Positions 1 to 11,336 are shown, counted from the first letter of the stretch. The stretch: 64,000 nt of DNA from Tolypocladium sp. Sup5 PDA-1 (GCA_000750105.3 JPHH03000053.1:62001-126000), one strand, 5' to 3'. The notes: generated by a model from the letters alone, not told the origin. Numbers and translations: made by a program.

Positions 1-1211
1 CCGATTAGGTCTGCTATACGGGATACAAACATACTACTACTGGGGGCAGTATGCATTGTATATTAATAAAATATACAGAAACGGGCCCGTGCACGTTATA
101 GTGTCTCTTTGTTTTGTATTAAATTACGCCTTTTTTGTCCGTGCACGTGGCGCGTCTTATTCCGGGATCCTTTCTTACTACCCCTTTTATCTACGTCTAC
201 CCTTAATCATCACCGCCTTTCTCGATTCTGTTATCTTTCATATATAAATCATATACTACATTCGCTCTTAATCTACTGCTTCTATTAACTGAAATACCCG
301 GTGAAATCCCCGACGTGACCGGTTCGTCTCTATCCAGGATTAGGCTGTGCCTGAGAGTCTTGTAAAGAGTCCCCACATATGAGGCACATCCGAACCAATA
401 CGTTCCGAACTAACACGCATAATGATACCGGATTATGACCGAGAGTATCTATCGTAAGGACGAAAGAATCCTCACATATCGTATATTTTGAACTAACATG
501 CTTTAATAGGACTAGCATGAGGATGACTACGTTATCGAATGGCTTCATGTGCCTTGAGGAACGAAGAGACGAAAGGACCTTCTACCCCGCCCTCCGGCCA
601 CACCCCCAAAAACCTCCGTTTCCCGTTGGCTCCAAATAAATCAGGGTGCCTTGAGGGCCGGGCTCCTTGAGACGTGTTAACCGCAGCCTCGGTCTAAGCT
701 ATATAGAAGTCTCAGCCTGTTCCGCAAAACCCCGAACATGTGACGGTTTGGTTCCCAAGGGATAAACCGGAGGTTTATATTGGCAGAAAGGTCAGGGCGT
801 CGTGTCACGTAGGTGATAGATCAGAGATCGTAACCAAGTATCAAGTAAATGATTGTGTTGAAAGCTGGCTAGTATCTATGCTATGGTGAGGAAATTGGGG
901 GGTCCTATATACTGTGCTAGGTTGATGCGGATCAGTCCTGCTTAGACTGATCCGGTTGTCGTGAGTATTGCGGGATCAGTCGATCCCAACTAATCCATCC
1001 TCCCATTGGTGTATCGTTCCGACCATTGTTCCGTGCAGCCTGCATTAGCGGTGCACAGCCGGCCCATCCCGTGGCCCGTCAGCCTGGGTCGTAACGCAAC
1101 ACCTTTCACCTCTCTGCCACTCTCTACCCGTAGACGTTGCCAGCTGCCACCTGGAGTTATGCTCTCCTCATAACGCATACCCGCTATAGATAGAACTAAT
1201 GGGAATGCATT
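1..1211. other. AT-rich stretch without a recognisable gene
   Basis: No open frame here has codon-like composition or a recognisable domain. The longest frames, at 330-548 and 990-1178 on the minus strand, look random. The stretch is the 3' flank of the small secreted-protein gene that ends at 1212. Confidence 0.5.
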
Positions 1212-1646
1212 TTAGAGGCAAACTGCAATCCTACTGTGGCCGCTGAAATTGCAATAATTGTGAGATTTGGTGCACTGTAAATCTCAAGGATTAGTATGTC
1301 TGTTGCTTAATTGGAAGCTTTAGATTTTATTTTGGGTTGGGCGAGCTCTGGGAGAGGGGGGTGGGAAGGGGGCTGGTTCTTACCAGGTAATCATTATGGC
1401 ATTTCGTGTTTCTGCTAATACCATTAATTTCGTAGAAGCAGTAGCCGCTTTGACTGGTGCATAACTGTAGCAAAATATCAGCTGTGTGAAAAAAGAGGTA
1501 ACTTGTTGTTACTGTTAGGTTATGGAGAAGCTGTGGATAAGTGTCGGGCAAGAATGTAGGGTGGTGTTTTCACTTACACCCTCAAAAATAGCGGCGAAGG
1601 CACTAGTAACGGCGGCGAGGCCCATATGAATGAATGAGGTCTTCAT
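1212..1646 (-). CDS. small secreted cysteine-rich protein, three exons (candidate effector-like)
   Basis: Reconstructed gene: exon 1 1646-1578, exon 2 1464-1384, exon 3 1274-1212, giving 70 residues. Exon 1 starts MKTSFIHMGLAAVTSAFA, a short basic end plus a hydrophobic stretch that fits a signal peptide. Donors are GTAAGT (1577) and GTAAGA (1383). The second intron has a perfect TACTAAT branch site just before its TTACAG acceptor. All junctions are phase 0. Exons 2 and 3 carry six cysteines spaced C-x6-C-x12-C-x5-C-x6-C-x10-C, three per exon, so three disulfides are plausible. I recognise no family. The start was chosen for the signal peptide; a frame upstream to 1730 is also open. Function is unknown; small secreted cysteine-rich proteins of fungi are often effectors or antimicrobial peptides, but that is only an inference. 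No other gene lies within 1 kb. Confidence 0.5.
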
Positions 1647-3050
1647 GATGGCGAAGTTAAAGCTTATTGTGAAAGCTAGTGAAGAAGGTTCTTGATTAGC
1701 TATGTTAATACTAATGAGAATCGAAAACATTAGGGGAGAAGGGCGGCCTTTATACTTTGATATCTATAGCTACATCCTTATATTCTGCATAACACTTGCC
1801 GCTTACATCTCTCGTATGCCGCCATCTTAAGTAGTTTACATAAAACAAACAAACTGCAGCTAGCATCCTAAAAATAGAGCCCGCCGTGGCATCCCCACCA
1901 CGCTGTAGGATGCAACATTGTGCAAAATGTTGCGAGAGTGAGTCGGAGTAGAATTCTCTGAATGTAACCTGATACTACGGTACTATCAGACTAAATGTCA
2001 AAAGTGGGCTGCAGAGTCCAGGCTATCAAACGAAGGATAATGTAATTAATATATGAAGACTCTTAATTTCTAGCTAATAAAGAAGGAAAAGTAATTCCCT
2101 TTATCTTATACCGTTATAGCCTAGAATACCTAACTCATCGGGCTTATAGTACGGTATGGCGTTAGGTACGTGTTAGTCCTATGAGAGGCGTTGGACTTCG
2201 AGATTAAGGTATTTATAGCTTTAATTGAGTCTCGAGCCATTAATACAATGAGGCATTAATATAATGAGGCTTAATCCCTCAATGTGATGAATGTAATAAG
2301 GCTTGCATGTATTAAGGCTTGATCCCTCAATGCAATCACCGAGTCATTAAATGTGATGTGGTGTTGCGTGGTGTGTGACACAGGCCGACCAGAGCCCAAG
2401 CCTCTCTAAGTTGGGCTGATTTCATGACACTGCTGGCGACTCCGAATCTGTCCATGGCCGATAGATACGACTGTGTATCGTCGGTGGATTACCGATTGTA
2501 GTAGCGCCAAAAAGTATGTGTCTGTAATAAGGGTTGATGGAAAGGCTGTGGGTGTAGTCTTGGGCCGCCTTTCCCTCCCACGGGTAAGACAAGGTGGATG
2601 AGGGACATCTTCGATGCCAAGGGGCCCCAAGTGCCGAGTTGCTGGGGCCTTCAAGGTGAGCGGCATGCGTCCTTGGCGAGTCATCGCAAATAACGCACTG
2701 CCCGCGCTTGATCCCGTGCGTCGAGAATACCTCTCTCAGGGCAGCATTTGTGGTTCAGGAGTCAAGACCATGTTTCTTCCTGCTTCGCTATTGCTGCGGC
2801 TCTTTTCCTCGGCTTGTTTTGGGGGGGCTAATGAGCCTCAACATCCACCCCCCTCCGGCCCCGCCTGCCACTGGCCCTACGTCTTGCGAGTCCTCACTCT
2901 CTTTTACCGTCCCTTCATATTTTATGCTGGGTGGCTGCCTGATTCCACTCTTCATACTTATTTATCGCTCTGACCTTCCCACCCCTCCCATATCCTCCCA
3001 CCAGCAACATTATTTTCGCATCGCCTTACCCAGCACGCTAAGCTGACGAC
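1647..3050. other. intergenic, AT-rich, with degenerate short repeats
   Basis: No supported gene. The left part is AT-rich. From about 2400 the composition becomes GC-richer; this part should hold the promoter of the DUF3632 gene that starts at 3051. The overlapping frames at 2614-3046 have no recognisable domain. Confidence 0.5.
2241..2332. repeat. imperfect short direct repeats
   Basis: Two near-identical 14-mers (taatacaatgaggc at 2241 and taatataatgaggc at 2257) are followed by two 17-mers that differ at one base (ggcttaatccctcaatg at 2268, ggcttgatccctcaatg at 2316). In both pairs the difference is a transition, which fits a mutated small tandem array. No function is apparent. Confidence 0.5.
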
Positions 3051-4121
3051 ATGGCAGCCGCAAATACCAAGCCCATGACTCCAGAGCAGCAAGTCGAAGC
3101 GCTCCAGCGTTCCAAGGCTTTTTGGGAGGCTCGCAACGCAAATATTGATCAAGAAGCCCAGAAGGGCGACGAGCACACCCTCGATGTGACTGTGCGGTCC
3201 CATATCCCCGTCCTCACCTTTCGCTATGTCAACACGGCGATCCCCTTGGCCGTCATCGAAGACGAGATTCATAAACTCTGGTACACTGTCATCCAGGCGG
3301 CCAAGTATTGGCACGCCGCCAACGCGAAACACGACACTCTCGTGCGGTACATCCTCAACGCGAGGGCGAGGGGAACCCTCACGCGGCCACTGGTAACCGC
3401 TGAGGCCGGCGGCGATAGCAGCAGCAACAGTGGCAGTGGCAGGCAGGAGGTTCTTCCTTGCTCTGACAACGGCAAGTTCTGGTCCGACCTGCCTCTGTTC
3501 GGCCAGGATCTGATAGATGAGTGGACGAAACGCTACTATCAGGCTGACTACTCTGACAACAACGACCAGCGCGTCAACCTAGCCGCCTTTATCGGGCGTC
3601 TTGTCTCGGTAGGCATCTACACTGGGCCTGCCGGGTGCGTTCTCTCCATATTCCGCGAGACGCTAGAGACGCCTCGGCCCCTGGTGTCGACGTTCGCAGC
3701 TGATGCAGCGGCTGGCACCGACAACAAGGCAGCAGAAACAGTATTGTCAGTCGACAACTTGATCCATGCACTCCATCAGCTGCTATTCTACGCGGAGGGG
3801 AGCGTCATTGTCTTGAGCAACGACATCGGCGGCGTTGCGGATGATATCCTGCCGCCGCATGTGACTGGCTTGGGCGAGCTGGCGATCCGGTCAGGCCTTG
3901 TCTCCTCCCCCGGGTTCAGCCCGGAACGGTGGCGATTCTGGAGCCAGAGGCTCGAGGAGCTGGCTCGGTGCGGGGTCGACGGAATTGCAGGTAGTGCAGA
4001 CCGGTGTCTTAATAACATGAGGGCTGCATCGGAGGCTATCTATGGGCCGCTGGCTGGCAAGCCCTGCTGGCTGACAAGTCGCAGCATGGTGCCTGATGGA
4101 GCGGTTGAGGCCCAAGACTAA
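3051..4121 (+). CDS. DUF3632-like protein
   Basis: Intact single-exon frame of 356 residues. The middle (PLFGQDLIDEW, then RVNLAAFIGRLVSVG and the FRETLETPRPL stretch) and the C-terminal part with GFSPERWRFWSQRLEEL match my recollection of the fungal DUF3632 family, which is soluble and of unknown role. There is no signal peptide or membrane segment. A serine/glycine-rich linker lies near residues 120-130. The ATG sits in a good context (GACGACATGG). It has no operon-like partner; the next gene is more than 1 kb away. Function unknown. Confidence 0.75.
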   Translation: MAAANTKPMTPEQQVEALQRSKAFWEARNANIDQEAQKGDEHTLDVTVRSHIPVLTFRYVNTAIPLAVIEDEIHKLWYTVIQAAKYWHAANAKHDTLVRYILNARARGTLTRPLVTAEAGGDSSSNSGSGRQEVLPCSDNGKFWSDLPLFGQDLIDEWTKRYYQADYSDNNDQRVNLAAFIGRLVSVGIYTGPAGCVLSIFRETLETPRPLVSTFAADAAAGTDNKAAETVLSVDNLIHALHQLLFYAEGSVIVLSNDIGGVADDILPPHVTGLGELAIRSGLVSSPGFSPERWRFWSQRLEELARCGVDGIAGSADRCLNNMRAASEAIYGPLAGKPCWLTSRSMVPDGAVEAQD

Positions 4122-5187
4122 TCATTGCTAGTAATGTTCCTCGACAGCCAGTTGATCTGGTAGAGAGGAAGCGATGGGCATGGACCGGACCATCAATAAC
4201 ACCCGCCGGATGAAGCGTTGCATATGGACTTGCTAAGAGTATTCCATCTCAATTTAACTATAGTAAACCAACACTATAACGATACTCTCCATAAGACTGT
4301 TTCTATCGTGGTGATGCGGTTCTCGGTCAAACATGACATATGCTATAGATCTATCCTTTGTGTACATCTATATAAATTTCCTAGTAAATCTGATAAGAGG
4401 TACAGGTTTAAATATCGGTTTTGACTTTGTTCTTGTGCTGTCTACCAATGCCACCAAAGGCGTACCTCATACTACTTGCTACAATCCAATCGACAAATGC
4501 CTGCAAAGCACAGGACCAATAGCGCTGAGGATTTCAAAGACGGTAAACTGGTAAGACAATCTCTGCCATGTTTTCATCAAGTCACAGCTTCTGGCGGCTC
4601 AGCCATGTATACCCGCTGATTACATGCGCGCTCAAGTCTCGTGGAGCAATTTTATGCGAACATTATGGCATTGTACTCGAAACCTACGATATCCTAAACT
4701 CATACATCCCGATAGCCTAGTTGGCAAAGTTACCCCCAGCCGCTAAGGGCTTACACTGCTACGACCGGCCGCTGGTGCTGCTGCGGCAAAATTGCCCGGC
4801 GGGCTGAAGAGGTGGTTCCGGCGGCAGATGCTGGTCGAGGAGGCGCCGATCATCCGGTTCGATGCGGTTCTGCCCGAAGGCGCCGTACCCGAGTGGAGCC
4901 GCGGGAGGGCGGAATCACGGAATGACAGCTGCACCAGGGCCGGTTTGTGCGTTGCGTAACGGCTTGCTCGTTCATACGACGGCCGCAAGCACGGCGCCAT
5001 AATTACCCCACAGACTCCACGATGCCATCGTGATTCATCGTCAAGTGGCGGTGGGACTGGCCGAGGTTGCTGACTACAGTACATCAAGACTCCGCCCGGC
5101 CTGCAAGGCTTGCTTCTGCACCTGTCGACCACAGAGGGTGAGCTTGCAGCCTCATTCGAACTCGCCACGGGCAATTGACCACTCGCC
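4122..5187. other. intergenic with a possible coding relic
   Basis: The first part is AT-rich. On the plus strand 4747-4959 is an open frame of about 70 codons with no proper start. It has a protein-like stretch (LPGGLKRWFRRQMLVEEAP, then an IIRFDAVLPEGAVPEW part) and could be the end of a lost gene, but I cannot name the family. The rest is the presumed promoter of the dehydrogenase gene. Confidence 0.3.
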
Positions 5188-6292
5188 ATGTCATCGGGCC
5201 AACTCCCCAGGCGGCCCCGGGTCGTGGCCATGGGGTCCAAGGAGTACAGCGTCGACGACTACGTCGCCGAGTACGAAAAGGACTTTGACTTTGCGGTATG
5301 CCCCTGGCACATCTCTACAGATAGAGGAGGAAATACTCACAGTGTCTCAGGTCCTCGGCGCCGAAAACCGCGAGGAAGCTCTGCAGAAGCTCCCCGCCAC
5401 GGTGCAGCAGCACGGCCCCATCGACGCCCTCATCATCCGCGTCGGCACCGCCGAGTTCGAGCCCTTTGACGAGGCCCTCCTGCGCCCGCTGCTGCCCGGC
5501 TGCCGCATCATCGCCTCCGCGTCGGCCGGCTACGACGAGTTCGACGTGGCCTGGATGACGCGCGCGGGCATCTGGTTCTGCAACACGCGCGACGCCGTCG
5601 CCGAGGCCACGGCCGACATGGCCATGTTCCTGACCCTCGCCGTCGTGCGCGATGCCTTCCGCGCCGAGCGGGGGGCGAGGTCCGGCACGTGGAAGGGCGG
5701 CGGCATCGTGCCGGGGAGGGATCCGAGCGGCATGACGCTGGGGATCGTGGGCATGGGGACGATTGGGAGGCATCTCGCGCGCAAGGCCGCGGCGTTCAAC
5801 ATGCGCGTCCGGTACTACAACCGCCGCCGGCTGAGCATCGACGACGAGACAGCATGCAACGCAAAATACGCGTCCTCTCTTCACGAGCTCCTCTCCTCGG
5901 CAGACGTCGTGTCCATCAATTGCCCCCTAACCGAAAACACCACCAACCTCATCTCCACCGCCGAGTTTGCCGCCATGAAGCCCGGCGCGTTCCTCGTCAA
6001 CACCGCGCGCGGGGCCATCATCGACGAGGCGGCGCTCATCGCGGCGCTCGAGAGCGGGCGGGTCACGCGCGCGGGGCTGGACGTGTTCTGCAACGAGCCG
6101 CACATTCACGAGTACTTCCGGACGAGCGACCGGGTGGTGTGCACGCCGCATGTGGGCGCCGTGACGGACGAGGCGTTTCGGAGGGGGGAGAGGGAGTGCC
6201 TGGAGAATATACGGGCGGTCTTCCGGACGGGGAGGCCGGTGGCGCCGGTGAATGAGGTTGAGGCGGTTGTGAATGGGGATCATGGGGAGTGA
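5188..6292 (+). CDS. D-isomer-specific 2-hydroxyacid dehydrogenase
   Basis: Two exons (5188-5295, 5351-6292; 55-bp intron GTATGC..CTCAG) give 349 residues, the usual length of the family. It should be a cytosolic NAD(P)H-dependent enzyme reducing a 2-keto acid to a D-2-hydroxyacid; a glyoxylate or hydroxypyruvate reductase-like substrate is possible. The Rossmann motif G-x-G-x2-G is at residues 170-175. The catalytic triad is visible: Arg256 in NTARGAIID, Glu285 in the NEP motif, and His303 in TPHVGAV. The intron replaces a frame that would otherwise read through from 5030 with an implausible N-terminus, so the ATG at 5188 is preferred. Substrate specificity cannot be read from the sequence. 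Confidence 0.9.
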
Positions 6293-7053
6293 GGGCGTGA
6301 GGGCGTGTAAGTCGCTCGGAAAAGCAGTGATTTTGCCCATACAACGGAGAGGCTTGTGAGACTCCTGCTCCTCGTGGCCCCCGGACACGGGTATTACAAG
6401 AGAAAGCACGCTTGTGCCAGCGGAACCCGTCAATGAACCGCTGCCGGTGGTGTTGCTGAAGGTGTCTGTGCTTTGATACAAAGTATGCCTGGCCATACCC
6501 ATATCTGTACCTGAATCATCGTCGCCTCTGACGTGGCAGACACCCCAGGGCGTACCCCGGCTCCCTTTGCAAGCCGCACTCGTAGTCGTCGAAGCCTCCT
6601 CGTTGGCCGTCTGGTGTGGGCGTGGTAATGGCTGGTACATGTAGTGATGGCCATCCTCTCCCCGCCGTCAAGACAAGGCCGTTCTCGACTGGTCGCTGGC
6701 AAGTACGGCTATGCTTGGGACCATGATGCCGGTCGATGCTATCCCTGCTTCATGTCCTGTAACGGTCGTGACTACTACCGTCTGGACCTGTGATGTCGGC
6801 TGGTAACGAGGCTATCAGTCTACACCGAGGGCGTTGGGTCCTGGAAATGACCTCAAAGGGCGTGTGAGAAGCTTGGCGTCGGGGCAGGCAACTAAGCATC
6901 AGCAGCCCTTGCCATCAACAAAGGAGAAGAGCCATCTACATGATACGTGTCAGATTTCTGGAGTGAGATCACTGTAGTACTGTACCATTATTGTGCGAGG
7001 TAATGTGAGAGACTGGGCTCCTAGCGGCACGGTCCAAGTGTGGGCAGGCACCC
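6293..7053. other. intergenic between convergent genes
   Basis: It lies between the 3' ends of the dehydrogenase (plus) and the ceramidase-like gene (minus). Open frames here have no recognisable domain. I see nothing else. Confidence 0.5.
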
Positions 7054-8355
7054 TCATTCCGATACCACACCGGCCTCCTCTTCGGGGTTCTCCACACCTC
7101 TCTCTAACCAACGAATGGCTCCTGTCCCCGGATCTAAAATACACCCAAAATGCGTACACTCATTCATAATGGGATTCGACCTCACCCACCTCTGCAATGT
7201 CTTTTCTCCGACGATTGCAAGGCTCTCTTCGTTCCCTTCTCTCTTCAGTTTCCGCTCTTGCCTCCTAGCCAGAGAAGTCCATTTGCTTTGAATGCAATCT
7301 TTTCTCTCCTCACTCTCCTCTAACAATGCTTCCATACCTAAGATTGCGCTCTTCTCCTTTTGACTATGCGCCTGATCTGACGGGCCCGTCGGTCGGAAGT
7401 CGTGATTTGTGTGCACAATAAAGTCAATGGCTGATCTGGATTTCCCATTGAGGAGGTCTTTTTGAACCACGGTGGTTTTCAGGCCGGAGCTGAGGATCAC
7501 GTAGCAGGGTGTAGCGCGTGTTTCCATGATGAATTTAGCCATGTCGTCGATGGATGAAGGATGGCACTCTGGACGGAGGAAATGGTTGCGCAAGATGGAC
7601 GATATGGATGGTCGCATGCTGGCGAGAACGAGGATCTGGTGGGTGCGAAGCGATAACTCGGAGCAATCGTGGTTGGGGTGAAAGTTGAGAGACATGGAAA
7701 GGTTTTCCCTGTGGAGCGTAAGCCTATAACCGTACCAGAGTTCCAAGGAACCTTACCTCACTCCAGTCAACACGCCAACAAATCCAGCATACGTGATAGT
7801 CTTCCCAATTACCCTCGTAGGGTCCGCGGATTTTGATCTCACAAATTCCAGCACAACCAGTACACTCCTCAATTCACTCATTCCCCAGTCTAGAGTTCGA
7901 AAATGCATCATCCTCCCATTCCGCTCCAGGCGGCTTTGCTTCTCCCCATCTTTCCCAAGATGCTTCTCGGGCGCCTTTATCGTCTGCGGTCGTGTCAGGA
8001 CGCCGCCGCTCGTACATCCTAGTAAACTATCAAGCAATAGATTGAATGCAACGAGTAAATACATATCCACTCCACTGGCCTTTGCAATACCTTTCAACTC
8101 TTGCGTTTCCTCAGCTGAGTGTACCCGTCGGAGCACGAGGAAGGCCGCGAACTTGATGAAAGGGTGTAGAAATGCCCATGGTATTGCCGATCTGAGGACT
8201 AGACCGAATAAGGGAGTAATTTCCTTCATTCGTGGTGCAAAATCGGAGGCCAGTTTGGCGTACCGGTCAGTCGGGGGGAGGGAGAGGTCGATGCGATACG
8301 TTGGGATGGGCTCTTCGGCCGGAACAGCCGCAGGTATCGAGGAGCGCGGTGCCAT
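7054..8355 (-). CDS. acid ceramidase / N-acylethanolamine amidase-like hydrolase
   Basis: Two exons (8355-7757, 7708-7054) with a 48-bp intron (GTAAGG..CCACAG) give about 417 residues. The family is N-terminal-nucleophile amidases that cut the amide bond of ceramides or N-acylethanolamines after self-cleavage before a catalytic Cys. The expected Cys is C114 in LLGCTSGG, followed by the RTLDWGM stretch (R153-D156) that normally helps form the active site. Splicing joins LTGV to RENLSMSLNF, the conserved Asn-containing strand of the family. The C-terminus carries NECTHFGCI and IRWLERG, typical of fungal members. No clear signal peptide is seen, so location is uncertain. The fatty-amide substrate is inferred from the family. 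Confidence 0.85.
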
Positions 8356-8970
8356 ATTTGGTGCTTTGTGGTTGATGGAATTTCAATTGCGGAATGGAAT
8401 AGAGAGGGAAGTCGATTTCAAAGTCACATCATGACCGCTCTTGCTGTGCCAGTTGATGAGGGCAGCTGAGAGTTGCCCAGGCAGCACGAGTTTATGGCAG
8501 GCAGCATTGTGGAACCAATCAATTCCTTGGATGACTCGGGATGACTTGGGAACGGGATGAAATGGTGGATTTTAATTCGCTCGTCTGAGGGACAAACCTC
8601 GTTCTTGACATACATACGAATACATACCACGGCAAGCACGGCATGGCGATGGGAAAACTATTTATACCTCGGAGAGACCCCTCAAAATCGCGGGTGGGGC
8701 AAACTGAAAGGGACGGGACGATGAAGGTGGAGGGCGAAGCGGTTCCTCGGCCGTGCGACCATATAGCTTGTACGTGCAGCTATCGTGGTGCTCCTCTCAA
8801 AGGCACGGACTAGGGATATCGTGGGCAATAGGGTGCCCGCTAACATGGTGGCCGCAGAGGATAGACTGGTGCGCACACGGCCTGGTCAACGGCTGGTTCA
8901 CTGGATGGTGGCCATGCCGACGAAGCTGGGGGTAATCGGGCTGCGGGTTGGATTTTTAAATCATCGTTGA
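8356..8970. other. intergenic, 5' flank of the ceramidase-like gene
   Basis: It holds the presumed promoter of the minus-strand hydrolase and the 3' flank of the Zn2Cys6 gene. No coding sequence is recognised. Confidence 0.5.
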
Positions 8971-10563
8971 CTATTGCAGCTCTTTGACGTCGAAGCGTCG
9001 TTGGGTATCATCCACCGCATCCCTCCAGCTCAAACACCCATCATTGATGCCCGGAAACAAACACTCGCTCGCCTTATCCGTCAAGACCCTCAGGTGCCTC
9101 GAACTCCCGCCCAGCACCGTGCCCACGATGCGCACCAGCTCGAGCAGGTAGTCCCGCGGCCCAACCTCGCGCGCCGACCGCGGCACCACGCCCGGCCGCA
9201 GCGAGAGCACGTCGGCGAGCGAGCAGCCAATGTCAAACACCTTTTCCAGGATGCCCACGCCGTTGGCCTCGAGCGCCGCGGGCGGCAGGCGGTGCGCGAC
9301 GCGGACGAGGTCGCGCGCGATGGTGACGGGGTAGCGCAGCGACATGCTCTCGTCGGGGCTCGAGCCCGAGAGGAGCGTCTTGGAAACGCAGAGCTGCCAG
9401 ACGATGACCTTGAGCCACTGCCGCGAGACGAGCAGGTCGGCTTGCTGCGCGGCTGCGTGCTCGTCGACGCGCGGCAGGGCAAAGTCGAGGACGCTCTGCA
9501 GGCGGGCCAGCGCGTCGGCCGACGCGGCGGCCGTTGTGCCGGAGAGGTTCCATACGGTAACAAAGTCGCTGTCAAAGTTGCGGAACAGCGAGATGAGGTC
9601 CAAGAATCCGGGCAGGATATGCCCATCTGGGCCTGAATCCTCCACGGCCGGCAGCGCAATGGTGGTCTGCAGCGTCAGGGGCCGGTGGCGCTGCAAGGCG
9701 TACGCGCGCTCCGTGATGAACAGCACCCAGAACGTGCGGCGCGCAAAGACGGTAGCCGGGAGCGAGCAGTCGTAGGTGCGCTCCTCGTGCAGGCGCAGGA
9801 GCTGCAGCATGGTCATGGCCTCGCGGAGGTGGAACCACGCGGCGTTGTCGCGGCCCATGCAGAAGTAGGCGGCGAAGAGGAAGAAGGACGTCTGCACGGC
9901 GGCCAGGGACGGCTTGGAGATGTGGTCGCCGAACTGCCGCGCGCGCGTGGTCTCGGCGATGAGGAACTCGGCGCTGGGGAGGTCTGCTTCGACGTCTGCG
10001 TGCGGCGCTGCTGCTGATGGCGACGCCGGCAAAGGGGCGATGATCTCCGGGGACAGGACAATGACGGCGCAGCAGGCCGTGACGAGGCCATACTGATCCG
10101 GCAAGTCAGCGAGCCGCGACAGAGACGCCTCGAGGGCCTGGCGATCCAATATCGGCGTAATCGGATACTTGTGCGTGAAAAAGGCATCCAGACACCTCCG
10201 GATCACCCCCGGCGACACCCGCGGCGACACGCGAAACCGGCCCTCCTCATCCCCCGCTCCCCGGGGCGAGGTCACGCTCGACGGCGTCGACGCCGCCGAA
10301 GACTGCCTGCTTTCCGGCACGCGGTACGGCCTCCTCTCCATCGCCGACCTCAACACCGCCTGCGTGCGCGCCCGGCGCCGCCCCTTGGGCCCCGTCTTCT
10401 TGGGCACGGCGAGGTACGTGCAGGCCGCGGCGCCCACGCAGCCGGCGCACGGCGTCGCCCCGTCGCAGCGGACCTTGCGCGCGCGGCAGGCGTCGCAGGC
10501 CTGCTTCACCTTGGGGGGCTTCTTCGCGCGGGAGGGGGGCGGCGTCGCGGCGGGCTGCTGCAT
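8971..10563 (-). CDS. Zn2Cys6 transcription factor
   Basis: Single exon of 530 residues. The N-terminal binuclear zinc cluster has all six cysteines (C23, C26, C33, C39, C42, C48; C-x2-C-x6-C-x5-C-x2-C-x5-C), followed by a basic linker KKTGPKGRRRAR. The middle region, about residues 120-420, fits a fungal-specific transcription factor domain, with the FTHKYPITPILDR and SFFLFAAYFCMGRDNAAW segments. It should be a nuclear DNA-binding regulator, probably recognising CGG-containing sites. Its layout recalls regulators of carbohydrate use, but I cannot assign a pathway. It has no divergent partner; the nearest gene is the broken ankyrin gene behind its start. Confidence 0.9.
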   Translation of the reverse strand: MQQPAATPPPSRAKKPPKVKQACDACRARKVRCDGATPCAGCVGAAACTYLAVPKKTGPKGRRRARTQAVLRSAMERRPYRVPESRQSSAASTPSSVTSPRGAGDEEGRFRVSPRVSPGVIRRCLDAFFTHKYPITPILDRQALEASLSRLADLPDQYGLVTACCAVIVLSPEIIAPLPASPSAAAPHADVEADLPSAEFLIAETTRARQFGDHISKPSLAAVQTSFFLFAAYFCMGRDNAAWFHLREAMTMLQLLRLHEERTYDCSLPATVFARRTFWVLFITERAYALQRHRPLTLQTTIALPAVEDSGPDGHILPGFLDLISLFRNFDSDFVTVWNLSGTTAAASADALARLQSVLDFALPRVDEHAAAQQADLLVSRQWLKVIVWQLCVSKTLLSGSSPDESMSLRYPVTIARDLVRVAHRLPPAALEANGVGILEKVFDIGCSLADVLSLRPGVVPRSAREVGPRDYLLELVRIVGTVLGGSSRHLRVLTDKASECLFPGINDGCLSWRDAVDDTQRRFDVKELQ

Positions 10564-10908
10564 CGGCGGCGGCGGCGGCTCATGGCAGCGAGGTGGGTGA
10601 GTTGCTGAGGTTCAAAATCGGGTGGTGGGGGTTGTGGGAAGTTGGGTTTATCAAGGTTAGGAATCTGCATGTACGGAGTAAGACGGCAACGCCAAGACAC
10701 GCTACGTAACAATAATACACCGACGCTGTTAGTATTACCTTGGTAATTTATTAAGCTCGTTGAGTATCCGTGGATTGAAACGAATACTCACAGGTTACGG
10801 ACTATCCGTAGTTTCCGCCGAGGTCCGAGGCCAAACCGCCCAGAGTTTCACAGAGGCTCAATACAAAAGGCCACAAACTCCTTCTAGATCAAATATCCAG
10901 ACTTGCCA
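10564..10908. other. intergenic, promoter side of the Zn2Cys6 gene
   Basis: GC-poor spacer with no gene. It contains tgtacggagta at 10670-10680, a motif seen again (reverse complement) at 22.2 and 22.6 kb. Confidence 0.45.
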
Positions 10909-11336
10909 TCATCCAATCTCCAGTCTCCTCATGGTCATCCCGTAGTGGCGAGTCCCTATTGATTCGAACTCTACCGCCACGAGATGGCTCCTCTCTCTGG
11001 CCCAGAGGCCATCCTCGTCGGCCAGGCTCGCATCTGCCCCCCGGCTCAGCAGCCAGTCAACCATCTCATAGTAACCAGCCTCGGCCGCCCGCGACAGCGG
11101 CGTCCTGCCCTTTTCGTCCCTCGCGTCGATATCCACCTCGCCCGTGTCCAGGAGCAGTTGCGCCGTAGCCGATCCCCCGCGCTCCGCCGCAATCGCAAAA
11201 GGCGTCCGGGCAAAGCTATCGCGTGCCTCGATGTCGAATCTGCCGCAGGCGAGCAGGACCTGTGCGGTGGCCGCGTGGTCTCACAGGCAGGCGAAGTGCA
11301 ATGGCGTCCAAGCGGAAACGGTGCTGTCGCGTGCGG
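10909..11336 (-). pseudogene. detached 3' tail of the ankyrin gene
   Basis: Read one frame over from the upstream frame, this stretch carries on the ankyrin pattern: a TPLHFAC..TAQVLLACGR repeat, then IEARDSFARTPFAIAAERG, then IDARDEKGRTPLSRAAEAG and a VDWLLSRGADASL end, stopping at 10909. It is cut off twice: by the frame break at about 11340 and by an in-frame TGA at 11281-11283 inside the first of these repeats. A GT..AG intron that removes both breaks is not evident. It is therefore most likely a dead extension of the same gene. The last 30 residues are non-repeat. Confidence 0.7.

Noticed and set aside
4711..4740. tRNA A-box-like string (tagcctagttggcaaag)
   Set aside because: No matching B box at the right distance, and no acceptor or anticodon stem can be drawn.
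5315..5884. Long minus-strand frames inside the dehydrogenase gene
   Set aside because: High-GC shadow frames of a gene with clear catalytic residues.
8974..10608. Plus-strand frames over the Zn2Cys6 gene
   Set aside because: Arg/Ala/Gly-rich shadows of the minus-strand gene.
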